A stretch of DNA of 51,672 bases from Eubacterium sp. (GCA_024681515.1 JAILAR010000126.1:1-51672); one strand, 5' to 3'; shown: positions 25,451 to 36,912, counted from the stretch's first letter. Made by a program: numbers and translations. Notes: generated by a model not told the origin, from the sequence alone.

Positions 25451-28400
25451 CTAGATCGTCGAGATCTCCGGTGAAATATCCTCCAGTACGTCCAGCAGGA
25501 TCCGCACGGTATCCAGAGACGTGAACATGGTCACACCGTTCTCCACTGCACACTGCCGGATCGCAACACCATCGTTGAAATGTACGCCGGACAGGATGGC
25601 CCGGGTATTGATGATGTAGCTGACATAACCTGCACGGATGGATTTCAGCACTTCGTCGCTGCCGTCGGAAAGCTTGCCGCGCAGTCTGGTGCGGATGCCG
25701 TTCTCCTTCAGGAAATGCGCCGTTCCGGCTGTGGCTTCGATGTTGAAGCCCAGCTGATAGAACCGCCGTACCAGCGGAAGCGCTTCCTCCTTATCTTCGT
25801 CCGCCAGAGTGACCATGACGGTACCGTAATCCTTCATCTTGATGCCGGAGGCCTGCAGTGCCTTATAGAAAGCACGTTTCAGCTTCCGGTCGTAGCCGAT
25901 GGCCTCGCCGGTGGATTTCATTTCCGGAGAGAGGTACGCATCCATGCCATGCAGCTTCTCGAAGGAGAAGGCAGGTGCCTTTACATACCAGAAATGCTTC
26001 TCCGGTGCCACACCCGGCGTGATGCCCTGCTCCGCCAGACTCTGACCCAGCATGACCTTGGTTGCGATGTCCACCAGGGAATACCCCGAGGACTTGGACA
26101 GGAAGGGAACGCTGCGGGAAGCCCGGGGGTTCACTTCAATGATGAACACATTGTCATCCTTATCCACGATGAACTGAATATTGTAAAGACCGACGATGCC
26201 GATGCCAAGTCCCAGTTTCGTGGTGTAATCCAGGATGGTGTCCTTCACCTTCTGGGAGATGGAGAACGGCGGATATACACTGGTGCTGTCGCCGGAATGC
26301 ACACCGGTCCGTTCCACCAGTTCCATGATGCCCGGCAGGAACACATCCTTCCCGTCACAGATGGCATCCACTTCCACTTCCTTACCTACCAGATATTTAT
26401 CAACCAGTACCGGCTGGTCTTCATTCACATCTACCGCGCTCTGCAGGTAATGCCGGAGCATTTCCTCATTTGCCACGATCTCCATGGCCCGTCCGCCCAG
26501 AACAAAGCTGGGACGTACCAGAACCGGATATCCGATCCGCGCCGCAACCTCCACGCCGCTTTCGATATTGGTCACCGCTTCTCCCTTCGGGTGCGGGATC
26601 TCCAGCTCCTCGATGAGGGCTTCAAACGCATCCCGGTCCTCCGCTTTGAAAATGGCTTCGCAGTCCGTGCCGATGATCTTAACCCCACGTTTGGTCAGGG
26701 GATCTGCCAGATTCACCGCGGTCTGTCCGCCCAGAGTCGCGATGGCGCCCTCCGGCTTCTCCAGCTCCACGATGTTCATGATATCTTCCGGCGTCAGAGG
26801 CTCGAAATACAGCTTATCCGCCGTGGTATAGTCCGTGGAAACCGTCTCCGGATTGTTGTTAACAACGATGGCCTCGTAGCCCATTTCCCGGATCGTCTTT
26901 ACCGCATGTACGGTGGAATAATCGAACTCCACGCCCTGTCCGATACGGATGGGACCGCTGCCCAGCACCAGGATTTTCTTCTTATCCGATACGATGGACT
27001 CGTTTTCTTCCTCGTAGGTCGAATAGAAATACGGTACATAGCTCTCGAACTCACTGGCACAGGTATCGATCATCTTGTAGACCGGGAACACTCCCATCTC
27101 CCGGCGCAGCTTCCAGATCTCATCCTCCGACTTGCCCAGCATTTCCGCGATATAGGAATCGGAGAAGCCCATACGCTTCGCCTCATACATGAGCTCCTTC
27201 GTCAGCTCGCCGCCATCCTTCAGGGCCTCGATCTTCTTCTCGAAATCCACGATCTTCTTGATCTTATCCAGGAAGAACATATCGATCTTGGTGATGGCGT
27301 TGATACGCTGATGGTCCTCTCCCATCCACATGAGCTGGGAGATGGCGTAGATCCGATCGTCCGTACCTTCCTTGATATACTCCAGCAGCTCCTCCCGGGA
27401 CATGTTCTCCTGGTCGAACTTGGCCAGATGCAGATGGTTCTTGCCGTCCTCCAGCGAACGGATAGCCTTCAGAAGGCTCTCCTCCAGAGTCCGTCCCACG
27501 GACATGACCTCACCGGTGGCCTTCATCTGGGTAGACAGCCGGTTGGAGGCCAGAGTGAACTTGTCAAAGGGGAACCTGGGCATCTTCGTAACCACGTAGT
27601 CCAGCGCAGGCTCGAAGCAGGCCGGTGTGTTTGCCAGCCGGATCTCTTCCAGGTTCATGCCCACTGCGATCTTCGCAGACACCCGGGCGATGGGATAACC
27701 GCTGGCCTTGGAAGCCAGGGCTGACGACCGGGACACTCTGGGGTTTACCTCGATGACATAGTACCGGAAGGATTCCGGATCCAGTGCAAACTGTACGTTA
27801 CAGCCGCCGCAGACGCCCAGCGCCCGGATGAGGCGCAGCGCACTGTCACGCAGCATATGATATTCCTTATTGGTCAGGGTCTGACTGGGAGCTACTACGA
27901 TGGAGTCGCCGGTGTGGATGCCCACAGGGTCCAGATTCTCCATGTTGCAGACCACGATGGCGGTATCATTTGCGTCCCGCATTACCTCGTACTCGATCTC
28001 CTTGTATCCCTTGATGCTCTTCTCCACCAGTACCTGATGGACCGGAGACAGGGCCAGCGCATTCCGCATCATGTCCTTCATTTCCTCGGGATCATTGGCG
28101 AAACCGCCGCCGGTTCCTCCCAGGGTAAATGCAGGCCGGAGGATGACGGGATAACCGATCCGCTCGGCAGCCGCCAGGCCTTCCTCAATGCTGTATGTGA
28201 TCTCTGACGGCACCACCGGCTCCCCGATGCGCTCGCAGAGCTCCTTGAACTGCTCCCGGTCCTCGGCGCAGCGAATGGAGGCCGCATCCGTTCCCAGAAG
28301 CTCGATCTCGCACTCTGCCAGAACGCCCTTATCGTAGAGCTGCATGGCCAGATTCAGACCCGTCTGTCCGCCGATGCCCGGCACCAGTGCGTCGGGGCGC

Positions 28401-28642
28401 TCGTAGCGGCAGATCCTTGCCATATATTCCAGTGTCAGCGGCTCCATATACACCTTATCCGCCACCGCATTGTCCGTCATGATGGTCGCCGGATTCGAGT
28501 TGGCCAGCACCACCTCGTACCCCTCTTCCTTCAGGGCCAGGCAGGCCTGGGTTCCTGCATAATCAAATTCGGCCGCCTGTCCGATCACGATAGGACCGGA
28601 ACCGATGACGAGCACCTTATGTATATCTGTACGCTTAGGCAT
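25451..28642 (-). CDS. carB: carbamoyl-phosphate synthase large chain
   Basis: About 1063 residues, full length for the family. Makes carbamoyl phosphate for pyrimidines and arginine from bicarbonate, ATP and ammonia delivered by CarA. Two homologous ATP-grasp halves are visible: first [19 protein letters not shown] and [13 protein letters not shown], second [19 protein letters not shown] and [11 protein letters not shown]. An allosteric MGS-like domain closes the protein (about 930 onward). The ATG at 28642 is 8 nt from GGAG; an ATG two codons earlier is too close. carA lies upstream with an unusually long gap of about 200 bp full of repeats. Confidence 0.97.
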   Translation of the reverse strand: MPKRTDIHKVLVIGSGPIVIGQAAEFDYAGTQACLALKEEGYEVVLANSNPATIMTDNAVADKVYMEPLTLEYMARICRYERPDALVPGIGGQTGLNLAMQLYDKGVLAECEIELLGTDAASIRCAEDREQFKELCERIGEPVVPSEITYSIEEGLAAAERIGYPVILRPAFTLGGTGGGFANDPEEMKDMMRNALALSPVHQVLVEKSIKGYKEIEYEVMRDANDTAIVVCNMENLDPVGIHTGDSIVVAPSQTLTNKEYHMLRDSALRLIRALGVCGGCNVQFALDPESFRYYVIEVNPRVSRSSALASKASGYPIARVSAKIAVGMNLEEIRLANTPACFEPALDYVVTKMPRFPFDKFTLASNRLSTQMKATGEVMSVGRTLEESLLKAIRSLEDGKNHLHLAKFDQENMSREELLEYIKEGTDDRIYAISQLMWMGEDHQRINAITKIDMFFLDKIKKIVDFEKKIEALKDGGELTKELMYEAKRMGFSDSYIAEMLGKSEDEIWKLRREMGVFPVYKMIDTCASEFESYVPYFYSTYEEENESIVSDKKKILVLGSGPIRIGQGVEFDYSTVHAVKTIREMGYEAIVVNNNPETVSTDYTTADKLYFEPLTPEDIMNIVELEKPEGAIATLGGQTAVNLADPLTKRGVKIIGTDCEAIFKAEDRDAFEALIEELEIPHPKGEAVTNIESGVEVAARIGYPVLVRPSFVLGGRAMEIVANEEMLRHYLQSAVDVNEDQPVLVDKYLVGKEVEVDAICDGKDVFLPGIMELVERTGVHSGDSTSVYPPFSISQKVKDTILDYTTKLGLGIGIVGLYNIQFIVDKDDNVFIIEVNPRASRSVPFLSKSSGYSLVDIATKVMLGQSLAEQGITPGVAPEKHFWYVKAPAFSFEKLHGMDAYLSPEMKSTGEAIGYDRKLKRAFYKALQASGIKMKDYGTVMVTLADEDKEEALPLVRRFYQLGFNIEATAGTAHFLKENGIRTRLRGKLSDGSDEVLKSIRAGYVSYIINTRAILSGVHFNDGVAIRQCAVENGVTMFTSLDTVRILLDVLEDISPEISTI

Positions 28643-28700
28643 GATCATTCTCCTTTAAACAAACCGACATCGGATAGTCACCGTGTCAGTGCGAGTCATG

Positions 28701-28844
28701 GGATCCTTCGCTTTGCGCTGCCGCTTGGTCGTATTCGACACATAACCATGCGCCACCGGCGCATATGTGTCCGCTCAGGATGACAGATGTGTCAAACCAA
28801 TATCCTACCCACCTGTCATTCTGAGGGCGCAGCCCGAAGAATCC
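28701..28844. repeat. inverted-repeat element (GTCATTCTGAG family) in carA-carB gap, with nested insert
   Basis: The left arm GGATCCTTCGCT (28701-28712) and its continuation CCGCTCAGGATGACAG (28771-28786) are contiguous in the gltB copy, but here they are split by 58 bp. The right arm TGTCATTCTGAGGGCGCAGC... ends GAAGAATCC at 28844. The 58-bp insert contains the TGCCGNCTTGGTCG motif and a dyad GACACATA/TATGTGTC. Confidence 0.8.
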
Positions 28845-28846
28845 TG

Positions 28847-29926
28847 TCACTTAGTCATATTCTCAATAAATCTCTCGAACAGATACGTGCTGTCCTGGGG
28901 GCCCGGTGCGCTCTCCGGATGGTACTGCACGGAGAACACCTTATCCTCCGGCACCTCCATGCCCTCCACCGTGTGGTCCAGCAGGTTGATATGGGAAATC
29001 TTCAGAGGCGTTCCCTCCACCGACTTCTCATCCACCGCATAGCTGTGGTTCTGGCTGGTCATCTCGATCTTTCCGGTCTTAAGATCCATGACCGGATGGT
29101 TTCCGCCGCGGTGTCCGAACTTCAGCTTGTAGGTCTTTGCACCGTAGGCCAGTGACAGCAGCTGATGTCCGAGACAGATCCCGAACATGGGAACCTCCCC
29201 CCGAAGCTTTTTCAGGGTCTCGATCACGCAGACAACGTCCTCCGGATCCCCGGGGCCGTTGGAAATGAACACTCCATCGGGATTCATGAATTTGATCTCT
29301 TCATAGGTCGTATCGTAAGGAACCACCGTTACGTTGCATCCATACTGATTCAGCTTCCGGACGATATTGGTCTTCATGCCGCAGTCAATGGCCACCACAC
29401 GGAATTTCGGATTCGCCGTACGGGCGTACCAGCGGCGCTTGCTGCTGACCCGTGCCACTGCGTCATGGGGGATCGGTGTCTGGGCGATCCTTCTGAGACC
29501 CTCTTCCGTAGAAACGTTCGGGCGCGTTACAAGCACTCTCCGGCTTCCCAAATCCCGGATACTCCGAACCAGCTTTCGCGTATCCACACCGGTAACACCG
29601 GGCACCTGATTCTCCTCCAGAAGCTCGGCCAGTGTCCTGGTATAGCGGAAATTGGAGGGCAGGTCGTTATAATCCCTCACGATCAAAGCCCCAAGGCCCA
29701 GCATTTTACTTTCAAAATCCTCATCCGTGATACCGTAATTTCCGATCAGCGGATATGACATCACGATGGCCTGGTCCGTGTAGGACGGATCCGAGACGAT
29801 CTCCTGATAGCCGGCCATGGAGGTATTAAATACGATCTCACACACCGCATCTCGGTCCGCACCGAAGCCCGTGCCGAAATATACGCTTCCATCCTCCAGG
29901 ATCAGTTTTCGATTCAGTTCACCCAT
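28847..29926 (-). CDS. carA: carbamoyl-phosphate synthase small chain (glutaminase)
   Basis: 359 residues. Hydrolyses glutamine and channels ammonia to CarB. N-terminal domain LILEDGSVYFGTGFG, amidotransferase domain from about 175 with FISNGPGDPE, nucleophile motif FGICLGHQLL and the SVQYHPEAAPGP-type region (here QYHPESAPGP). The ATG has an AGGAG site. It precedes carB with a repeat-filled gap of about 200 bp, so the two may still be one transcript. Confidence 0.97.
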   Translation of the reverse strand: MGELNRKLILEDGSVYFGTGFGADRDAVCEIVFNTSMAGYQEIVSDPSYTDQAIVMSYPLIGNYGITDEDFESKMLGLGALIVRDYNDLPSNFRYTRTLAELLEENQVPGVTGVDTRKLVRSIRDLGSRRVLVTRPNVSTEEGLRRIAQTPIPHDAVARVSSKRRWYARTANPKFRVVAIDCGMKTNIVRKLNQYGCNVTVVPYDTTYEEIKFMNPDGVFISNGPGDPEDVVCVIETLKKLRGEVPMFGICLGHQLLSLAYGAKTYKLKFGHRGGNHPVMDLKTGKIEMTSQNHSYAVDEKSVEGTPLKISHINLLDHTVEGMEVPEDKVFSVQYHPESAPGPQDSTYLFERFIENMTK

Positions 29927-29948
29927 GTTATATCTCCTCTCTCTGCCT

Positions 29949-30060
29949 TATAAGCCGGCCAAGGAAGCCGGCTCATAACCCTCACTTCGTTCGGGCATCA
30001 CCTTCGGTGATGGGCGCATACGGATTCGATTCTTCTGATGAAGAATCGAATCCTGTTCAT
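29949..30060. other. three consecutive hairpins upstream of carA
   Basis: Dyads AGCCGGC/GCCGGCT (near 29950), GCATCACC/GGTGATG-like (near 29996) and GGATTCGATTCTTC/GAAGAATCGAATCC (30022-30052) lie between the L,D-transpeptidase and carA. None has a clear T-run. They may be repeat remnants or transcript-processing structures. Confidence 0.4.
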
Positions 30061-30069
30061 ACTTCGCGT

Positions 30070-31434
30070 TTACTCTTCATATATAACCACCTTGGTTCGG
30101 AGCGGAAGTCGGTCATACATCCACTTGGAATCCTCCAGACGCATCCGCACACATCCGTGGGACAGCGGCTTGCCCAGCCGTCGCTCCGTACATTCCAGTG
30201 GCTCGGAAGCGCTCTCATAGGGAGAGCTGTGAAAGAGATACAAACCTCCGATAAAGCCCGTGGCATACCAGGCCCGCACACCATAGCTGTTGAAATGCTC
30301 CGTATGCACCGTCGTCTGATATTCCCCCTTCGGCGTCGGATTGATGGGGGCACCGGAGGAAACCAGCATTTCCCGGAGCAACTTCCAGTTTCCCTTCTCA
30401 CCCTCAAAGACCGCAGTCCGCTGGGTATCCAGGTTGCAGAGGATCAGGTAGTCGGTCACACTGCCGTATTCCTGAGCCTTTTCATACATGGATCCTGCAA
30501 AGACCCGCCCCTCCGCGTCTGCATGATAGGTCAGACCCTTCAGTGAAAACTCCCGATCCTTTACGATCACTCCATCGGTGTCCGCAAAAAAGAAGCTGTA
30601 CTCGTCCACGGAGATCTTACCTGTAAGCAGAACACCGTTTTCATCAAAAATGTAATCCTTCCCGTTAACGGTGTACATGCCGATCCGGTCGATGCCGTAA
30701 ATTATATCCGTATCATCGTCATTCCCGCTCCGATCCTCCGAAGCTTCGCCATCCGAATCACGCGCACCCGCGGAAGGCTTCGCGGCAGCAGCATTCGATT
30801 CATCCGATATGTCCACCCAGTCCTTCCCGCTCTTTACATCCGGATCACACCACTGGGAACCGTAAATGAAGGGAACCCCGTCGGCGGACAGATTCCGGAT
30901 CGGATGATTCTTTCCTGTAACCACCGCTGCAGTTGCATCTATATAATACTTCTTCCCATCCAGTTCCAGCCATCCGGATTCTTCCCGCATCCGTCCGTCT
31001 GCCTCGAAATATCGAAGCCTGCCGTCCATCATGAAGAATCCATGAACCATCCTGCCGACCGTGTCCACATAGTAGGCCGCATCTCCTGCGCGGAACAGCT
31101 GGCTCACACGGACAGAGCCATCGGAGTTTACATAATACTTTTCTCCTTCATACTCTACCCACTGCTCCTCCTTGTAACGGGTCCCATCCTCTTTATACAG
31201 ATAGGTTTTTCCGCTCCTCCGGACCATTCCGGATAGCCTTGGTTCTTCTTCGGTATTTTCCTGTTCCTGTCTCTGCTCCTCCGCTGCCGTGGATCCTTCC
31301 TGGTTTTTCGTATTCTGTTTCTCGTCACGCTTTTTCTCAAACAGATATCCTGCCAGGACTTCCACTCCGATGATCGAAACAAACAGCAGAAGCATTATAA
31401 AAAAGTATAAACGTTTTTTCTTTTTATGACTCAT
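30070..31434 (-). CDS. membrane-anchored L,D-transpeptidase with cell-wall-binding repeats
   Basis: 454 residues. One N-terminal membrane anchor (KRLYFFIMLLLFVSIIGVEV), a charged linker, several aromatic repeats resembling choline-binding modules (such as WVEYEGEKYYVNSDGS and GWLELDGKKYYID), a Ser/Asp-rich spacer, then a YkuD catalytic domain. The catalytic motif is LSHGCVRMR, with the usual His, Gly and Cys, and HSSPYE upstream. It would form 3-3 crosslinks or attach proteins to peptidoglycan. It has its own promoter. The ribosome binding site is weak (GAGAAAG). Confidence 0.87.
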   Translation of the reverse strand: MSHKKKKRLYFFIMLLLFVSIIGVEVLAGYLFEKKRDEKQNTKNQEGSTAAEEQRQEQENTEEEPRLSGMVRRSGKTYLYKEDGTRYKEEQWVEYEGEKYYVNSDGSVRVSQLFRAGDAAYYVDTVGRMVHGFFMMDGRLRYFEADGRMREESGWLELDGKKYYIDATAAVVTGKNHPIRNLSADGVPFIYGSQWCDPDVKSGKDWVDISDESNAAAAKPSAGARDSDGEASEDRSGNDDDTDIIYGIDRIGMYTVNGKDYIFDENGVLLTGKISVDEYSFFFADTDGVIVKDREFSLKGLTYHADAEGRVFAGSMYEKAQEYGSVTDYLILCNLDTQRTAVFEGEKGNWKLLREMLVSSGAPINPTPKGEYQTTVHTEHFNSYGVRAWYATGFIGGLYLFHSSPYESASEPLECTERRLGKPLSHGCVRMRLEDSKWMYDRLPLRTKVVIYEE

Positions 31435-31458
31435 ATATCTTTCTCGTATTTTTCCTGT

Positions 31459-31482
31459 TCAAAATGCCGGTCAAAATGCCTT
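31459..31482. repeat. 12-bp tandem duplication
   Basis: TCAAAATGCCGG followed by TCAAAATGCCTT in the leader of the L,D-transpeptidase gene. Confidence 0.65.
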
Positions 31483-31487
31483 ATCCC

Positions 31488-31515
31488 ATTATAACCAATC
31501 CCATTTCAAAATCAA
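31488..31515 (-). promoter_or_regulatory. promoter of L,D-transpeptidase gene
   Basis: Minus strand: TTGATT (31515-31510), 16-bp spacer, perfect TATAAT (31493-31488). Confidence 0.75.
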
Positions 31516-31530
31516 GGAAAAATACGCACG

Positions 31531-31561
31531 GAAAACGGGCGGTCCTGCAGGAAACGCCCGT
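31531..31561 (-). terminator. terminator after ANTAR gene
   Basis: Arms ACGGGCG/CGCCCGT with a 13-base loop, followed by TTTTC on the minus strand. Confidence 0.75.
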
Positions 31562-31566
31562 GATCC

Positions 31567-32157
31567 TTATTCCCACTTCTCGATGATCTCCTCCGCAAGC
31601 ATCTTTTTTGAGATACAACGGTCCATGGCCGTTTTATTCATATATCGATGTGCCGATTCTTCCGTCATGTGCTCTTTCTCGATCAGGAGACACTTCGCCT
31701 GATTGATCACCCGCATCTCCTTGATACGTTCTTCCAGAGTCAGCACCTTTTTCTCCGTCTCCTGTATCTTGTTCTGGATCGCAGTCAGATGCCGGAGATT
31801 CCGGGCCAGAGCGCGATTGGTCAGCGGCTTCGCAAGTACCACTACTCCATAGTCGATCACACGTTCCGTCACATCATCCGCCACATCTCCGGGAGTGATC
31901 ACCAGAACACCGGAAGTGTATCTCGTACAGATATCCATCACGAAATTTGTGCCGAACTCATCCGGGAGCGGTGTACTGACCAGGATCACATCGTAATGGC
32001 GGTTCATGAGCTCCTGCGCGGCCTGAGCCGCACTGCGCCGGAATTCCACCGTACTGAAACGTCCGTCGGAAACCACCTTCTTCACAAATGTATTCAGTTG
32101 TTCCGACTGCGACACGATCAGGATCGAATACTGCCGCCGTTCCTGTACTTTTGCCAT
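31567..32157 (-). CDS. ANTAR-domain antiterminator-type response regulator
   Basis: About 196 residues. A receiver-like N-terminal domain (ILIVSQSEQLNTFVKK, then YDVILVSTPLPDE) is joined by a coiled coil to a C-terminal ANTAR RNA-binding domain (about 150-192, VINQAKCLLIEKEHMTEE and AMDRCISKKMLAEEII). The usual phospho-acceptor Asp is replaced by Ser in VSTPLP, so it is a pseudo-receiver. ANTAR proteins bind paired hexaloop hairpins and prevent termination. Location directly after a glutamine synthetase gene suggests control of nitrogen genes. GGTGG precedes the ATG at 32157; 32169 is an alternative start. Confidence 0.85.
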   Translation of the reverse strand: MAKVQERRQYSILIVSQSEQLNTFVKKVVSDGRFSTVEFRRSAAQAAQELMNRHYDVILVSTPLPDEFGTNFVMDICTRYTSGVLVITPGDVADDVTERVIDYGVVVLAKPLTNRALARNLRHLTAIQNKIQETEKKVLTLEERIKEMRVINQAKCLLIEKEHMTEESAHRYMNKTAMDRCISKKMLAEEIIEKWE

Positions 32158-32182
32158 ACTACCACCCATCTGTACGAAATTT

Positions 32183-32230
32183 TATCCGACATTCTATCCG
32201 ACATTCTATCTGACATTCTATCCGTTATTC
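32183..32230. repeat. four tandem 12-bp units
   Basis: TATCCGACATTC twice, then TATCTGACATTC and TATCCGTTATTC, between the glutamine synthetase and ANTAR genes. Confidence 0.85.
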
Positions 32231-32236
32231 TGTCTC

Positions 32237-32279
32237 AAAAGCGATCGATCATGATCCTGTGCGACATAACATGATCATG
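32237..32279 (-). terminator. possible terminator after glutamine synthetase gene
   Basis: Seven-base arms GATCATG/CATGATC with a 16-base loop, followed by GATCGCTTTTG on the minus strand. It could be the target of the ANTAR protein encoded next, but paired hexaloop hairpins are not evident. Confidence 0.4.
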
Positions 32280-32289
32280 GAATGCGCTA

Positions 32290-33462
32290 TCAGTTTACAT
32301 AACACTTGACTATTTCTTCCGGAAGAACTTCCTTGATAAATGCACTCTCCTTCGATGCATCGATTGCTTCCTTTCGGGACTGCGGAAGAAGCACACCCTC
32401 CGTATCCATTTCCATGGGAAGCTCCAGCTTCTTCTCGATGCCGTACAGACCGGCGTGGATCAGCAGTGCATATACCAGATAGGGGTTGCTTAGCGCATCC
32501 GGTGAGCGGAGCTCCACCCGGGTATTCCCGTGATGGCCGGAAATATGAACCATTTCGGATCCGTCCGAGCTGGACCAGTTCACACGGTCCGGAGCCGTGC
32601 CCTTTCCGAAACGGGCATAGGAATGCTCCGACGGATTCAGGAACAGGGTCATATCACGGATCTTGTCGATGATACCCGCTGCTGCGTATCTGCAGAGATC
32701 CTCACCGTCCTGATCCACCGCATAAATGTTGATATGATAGCCATTTCCCGGTGCCCCCGGAAGCGGTACCGGTGAAAAATCCGCCACAAGCCCGTTCCGG
32801 TCAGCCACGGTCTGCACCACCATCTTGAAGGTGGTCATCTGATCCGCCGCTTTCAGCGGCTTGCCGTAATGGAAATCGATCTCATTCTGTCCGGGTCCGC
32901 GCTCATGATGAGAACGCTCCGGCTTCAGCCCCATCTGCTCGATGGTAAGGCAGATCTCCCGGCGGATATTCTCTCCGCGATCCAACGGCGCGATGTCCAT
33001 GTAACCCGCCTGATCGTACGGGATCTTCGTGGGATTTCCATCCTCATCCTTTTTAAAGAGATAGAATTCCGACGAAGAACCGAAGCGGAATTCCACCTTA
33101 TCCTTCTTCGCACGTTCCACCGCCTTTTTCAGAACGGTCCGTGTATCCACCTCATAGGGTTCGCCGTCCGGCGTCACCACATCGCAGAACATCCGCACAA
33201 CCCTACCGTTGTCCGGACGCCAGGGAAGCACCGCCAGCGTGGAAGGATCCGGTTTGAGATACAGCCGTCCGCAGCCCACGGACTCAAAGCCCGCGATCTC
33301 CCCGGCACTGATCCCGATCCCCTCGGAGAATGCCTTCTGCACTTCTCCCGGCATCACGGAAATGTTCTTCTGCACGCCGAACACATCCCGGAACGCCAGG
33401 CGGATAAAGCTGACATCCTCTTCTTCGATATATTGCATAACCTCTTCGGGTGTATAATTCAT
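32290..33462 (-). CDS. divergent short glutamine synthetase (GlnA family)
   Basis: About 390 residues, shorter than the roughly 440 of standard GlnA. Shared features: SHHERGPGQNEID (184-196), PGNGYHINIY near 239, and the C-terminal RVELRSPDALSNPYL. The metal site usually written GxExEF reads GSSSEF (128-133), so the first Glu is Ser while E132 remains. That puts activity as a normal glutamine synthetase in doubt, though the ANTAR neighbour and the surrounding glutamine-using genes fit a nitrogen role. It could instead make another gamma-glutamyl amide. The ATG has an AGGAGG site. Confidence 0.82.
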   Translation of the reverse strand: MNYTPEEVMQYIEEEDVSFIRLAFRDVFGVQKNISVMPGEVQKAFSEGIGISAGEIAGFESVGCGRLYLKPDPSTLAVLPWRPDNGRVVRMFCDVVTPDGEPYEVDTRTVLKKAVERAKKDKVEFRFGSSSEFYLFKKDEDGNPTKIPYDQAGYMDIAPLDRGENIRREICLTIEQMGLKPERSHHERGPGQNEIDFHYGKPLKAADQMTTFKMVVQTVADRNGLVADFSPVPLPGAPGNGYHINIYAVDQDGEDLCRYAAAGIIDKIRDMTLFLNPSEHSYARFGKGTAPDRVNWSSSDGSEMVHISGHHGNTRVELRSPDALSNPYLVYALLIHAGLYGIEKKLELPMEMDTEGVLLPQSRKEAIDASKESAFIKEVLPEEIVKCYVN

Positions 33463-33483
33463 GTTCTGCCTCCTAACTTTAAC

Positions 33484-33510
33484 CTTCACGCTTACGCGCT
33501 CCGTGAATTC
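33484..33510. repeat. dispersed repeat (GCGCTCCGT family)
   Basis: TTCACGCTTACGCGCTCCGTGAATTC, cited by position, forms an imperfect dyad in the glutamine synthetase leader. It is related to the copies at 21760, 38437 and 45611. Confidence 0.55.
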
Positions 33511-33604
33511 ATCACATTGCACGTATTTACATATTATATACTTTGCTCTATTTTTCGAATCCGTGCTCTGTGATAATCATTTCATTCTTTGTGCTCACCT
33601 GCTC

Positions 33605-33610
33605 ATTATA
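33605..33610 (-). promoter_or_regulatory. extended -10 promoter of glutamine synthetase gene
   Basis: Minus strand TGCTATAAT (hexamer 33610-33605) without a good -35. A second TATAAT lies at 33538-33533. The leader would be about 140 nt or 65 nt. Confidence 0.5.
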
Positions 33611-33660
33611 GCATGAACCCTGCTCTCTATCATCACTTTCTTCCTCTTTTTACCGGCCGG

Positions 33661-35082
33661 CTACAGCTCCGACAGCGGCTTTTCAAACCGCTCCTTGCTG
33701 GTTATCTCCGGAACGCGAGTCGCATACTGTCCGCTGAAGCAGGCATGGCAGTAACCGTTGTGCCCCACCAGTTCAGACAAGGCATCCAGCGGAAGATACC
33801 CCAGAGAATCCGCACCGATCATGTCCTTGATCTCCGTAAGCGTATAGTTGCAGGCCACCAGATTCTCCTTGGCGTCCACGTCCGTTCCATAGAAGCACGG
33901 ACTGATAAACGGCGGCGATGAGATCCTGACATGGATCTCTTTCGCACCGGCCTCCCGGAGCAGATGCACGATCCGCCGGCTGGTGGTTCCCCGAACGATG
34001 GAATCATCCACCAGAACCACCCGCTTTCCGTTCACCGTCTCACGCAGAGGATTCAGCTTAATGCGGACTCCGCTGTTCCTTTCATTTTGCGACGGAGAAA
34101 TGAACGTCCGCCCGATGTACTTATTCTTAATGAATCCGATACCGTAGGGGATACCCGAATAATGGGAATAGCCAAGTGCGGCATCCAGTCCGGAATCCGG
34201 CACACCCACTACCACATCCGCGATCACCGGGTAATTCCTGGCCAGAATCTCTCCGGCCTTCAGTCTCGCGGCATGTACCGAGATCCCGTCGATCACGGAA
34301 TCCGGACGCGCAAAATAGATATATTCAAAGATACAGGTATTTCGCTGCTTTGTCCCACAGTGATCCCGCCGGGATTCCACGCCTTTTTCCGAGAACACGA
34401 TCAGTTCTCCCGGCTCCACATCTCTGACAAAATGTGCTCCCACCGCTTCCAGCGCGCAGGTCTCCGAGGCGGCCACATAGGTTCCGTCCTCCTTCTGCCC
34501 GTAGCAGAGCGGCCGGAATCCGTGAGGATCCCTTGCGATCACCAGCTTTGCCGCCGACATCACAGCAATGGAATACGCTCCCTCCAGGGACTCCATGGCA
34601 GACAGCACCGCATCCTCGATGGACGGCGTCTTCAGCCGTTCCCGGGTGATGATATAAGCGATGATCTCCGTATCCGAAGTGGAATGAAAGATCGCGCCGG
34701 AGAGTTCCAGCTCCGTCCGCAGCTCATAGGCATTGCTGATATTTCCGTTGTGGGCCAGAGCCATCTTGCCCTTCTGGTGATTCACCTCCATGGGCTGGCA
34801 GTTGTTCCGGTTGTTTGCGCCGGTGGTGCCGTAACGCACATGCCCCACAGCCATGGTTCCGGCAGGAAAATGCGCCAGTTCTTCTTCCGTAAAGACCTGG
34901 CTCACCTGACCCAGATCCTTATGGGAATGGAAGATCCCATCCTGGTTCACTACGATGCCGCAGCTCTCCTGCCCGCGGTGCTGCAGGGCATACAGGCCGT
35001 AGTACACATCACGGGCCAGATCATAATTCTCCGGGGAATAGATCCCCATTAATCCACATTCTTCATGAAGTTGATCGTACAT
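33661..35082 (-). CDS. purF: amidophosphoribosyltransferase
   Basis: 473 residues. First step of purine synthesis: PRPP plus glutamine to phosphoribosylamine. Short propeptide before the nucleophile Cys9 (HEECGLMGIY), QHRGQESCGI, and the PRPP motif VVLVDDSIVRGTTS. Cysteines in TCIFEYIYF, CFYGTDVD and CHACFSG match the Fe-S type found in Bacillus PurF. The ATG has a GGAGA site. It lies between the glutamine synthetase gene and pyrG; purine genes are not adjacent. Confidence 0.96.
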   Translation of the reverse strand: MYDQLHEECGLMGIYSPENYDLARDVYYGLYALQHRGQESCGIVVNQDGIFHSHKDLGQVSQVFTEEELAHFPAGTMAVGHVRYGTTGANNRNNCQPMEVNHQKGKMALAHNGNISNAYELRTELELSGAIFHSTSDTEIIAYIITRERLKTPSIEDAVLSAMESLEGAYSIAVMSAAKLVIARDPHGFRPLCYGQKEDGTYVAASETCALEAVGAHFVRDVEPGELIVFSEKGVESRRDHCGTKQRNTCIFEYIYFARPDSVIDGISVHAARLKAGEILARNYPVIADVVVGVPDSGLDAALGYSHYSGIPYGIGFIKNKYIGRTFISPSQNERNSGVRIKLNPLRETVNGKRVVLVDDSIVRGTTSRRIVHLLREAGAKEIHVRISSPPFISPCFYGTDVDAKENLVACNYTLTEIKDMIGADSLGYLPLDALSELVGHNGYCHACFSGQYATRVPEITSKERFEKPLSEL

Positions 35083-35120
35083 ATTCTCTCCTCAATCTGA
35101 CAGACGGGATGGGTGTGGTC

Positions 35121-35145
35121 GCGCCTGCCGACTTGGTCGCTTCGA
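35121..35145 (+). repeat. dispersed repeat fragment (GCGCCTGCCGACTTGGTCG)
   Basis: Matches 10276-10300 on the opposite strand at 18 of 19 positions over the core, and partly the insert at 28717-28740. It lies between purF and pyrG. Confidence 0.65.
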
Positions 35146-35190
35146 CGCTTAACGCACGCCAACGACGTACACCGTTCCCCGGCAGCGCAG

Positions 35191-36904
<1,714 letters not shown>

Positions 36905-36912
36905 AAAATTAG

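Noticed and set aside
28649-28846. Possible small gene between carA and carB
   Set aside because: The gap consists of dispersed repeat arms and a nested insert; no frame has a ribosome binding site or family motif.
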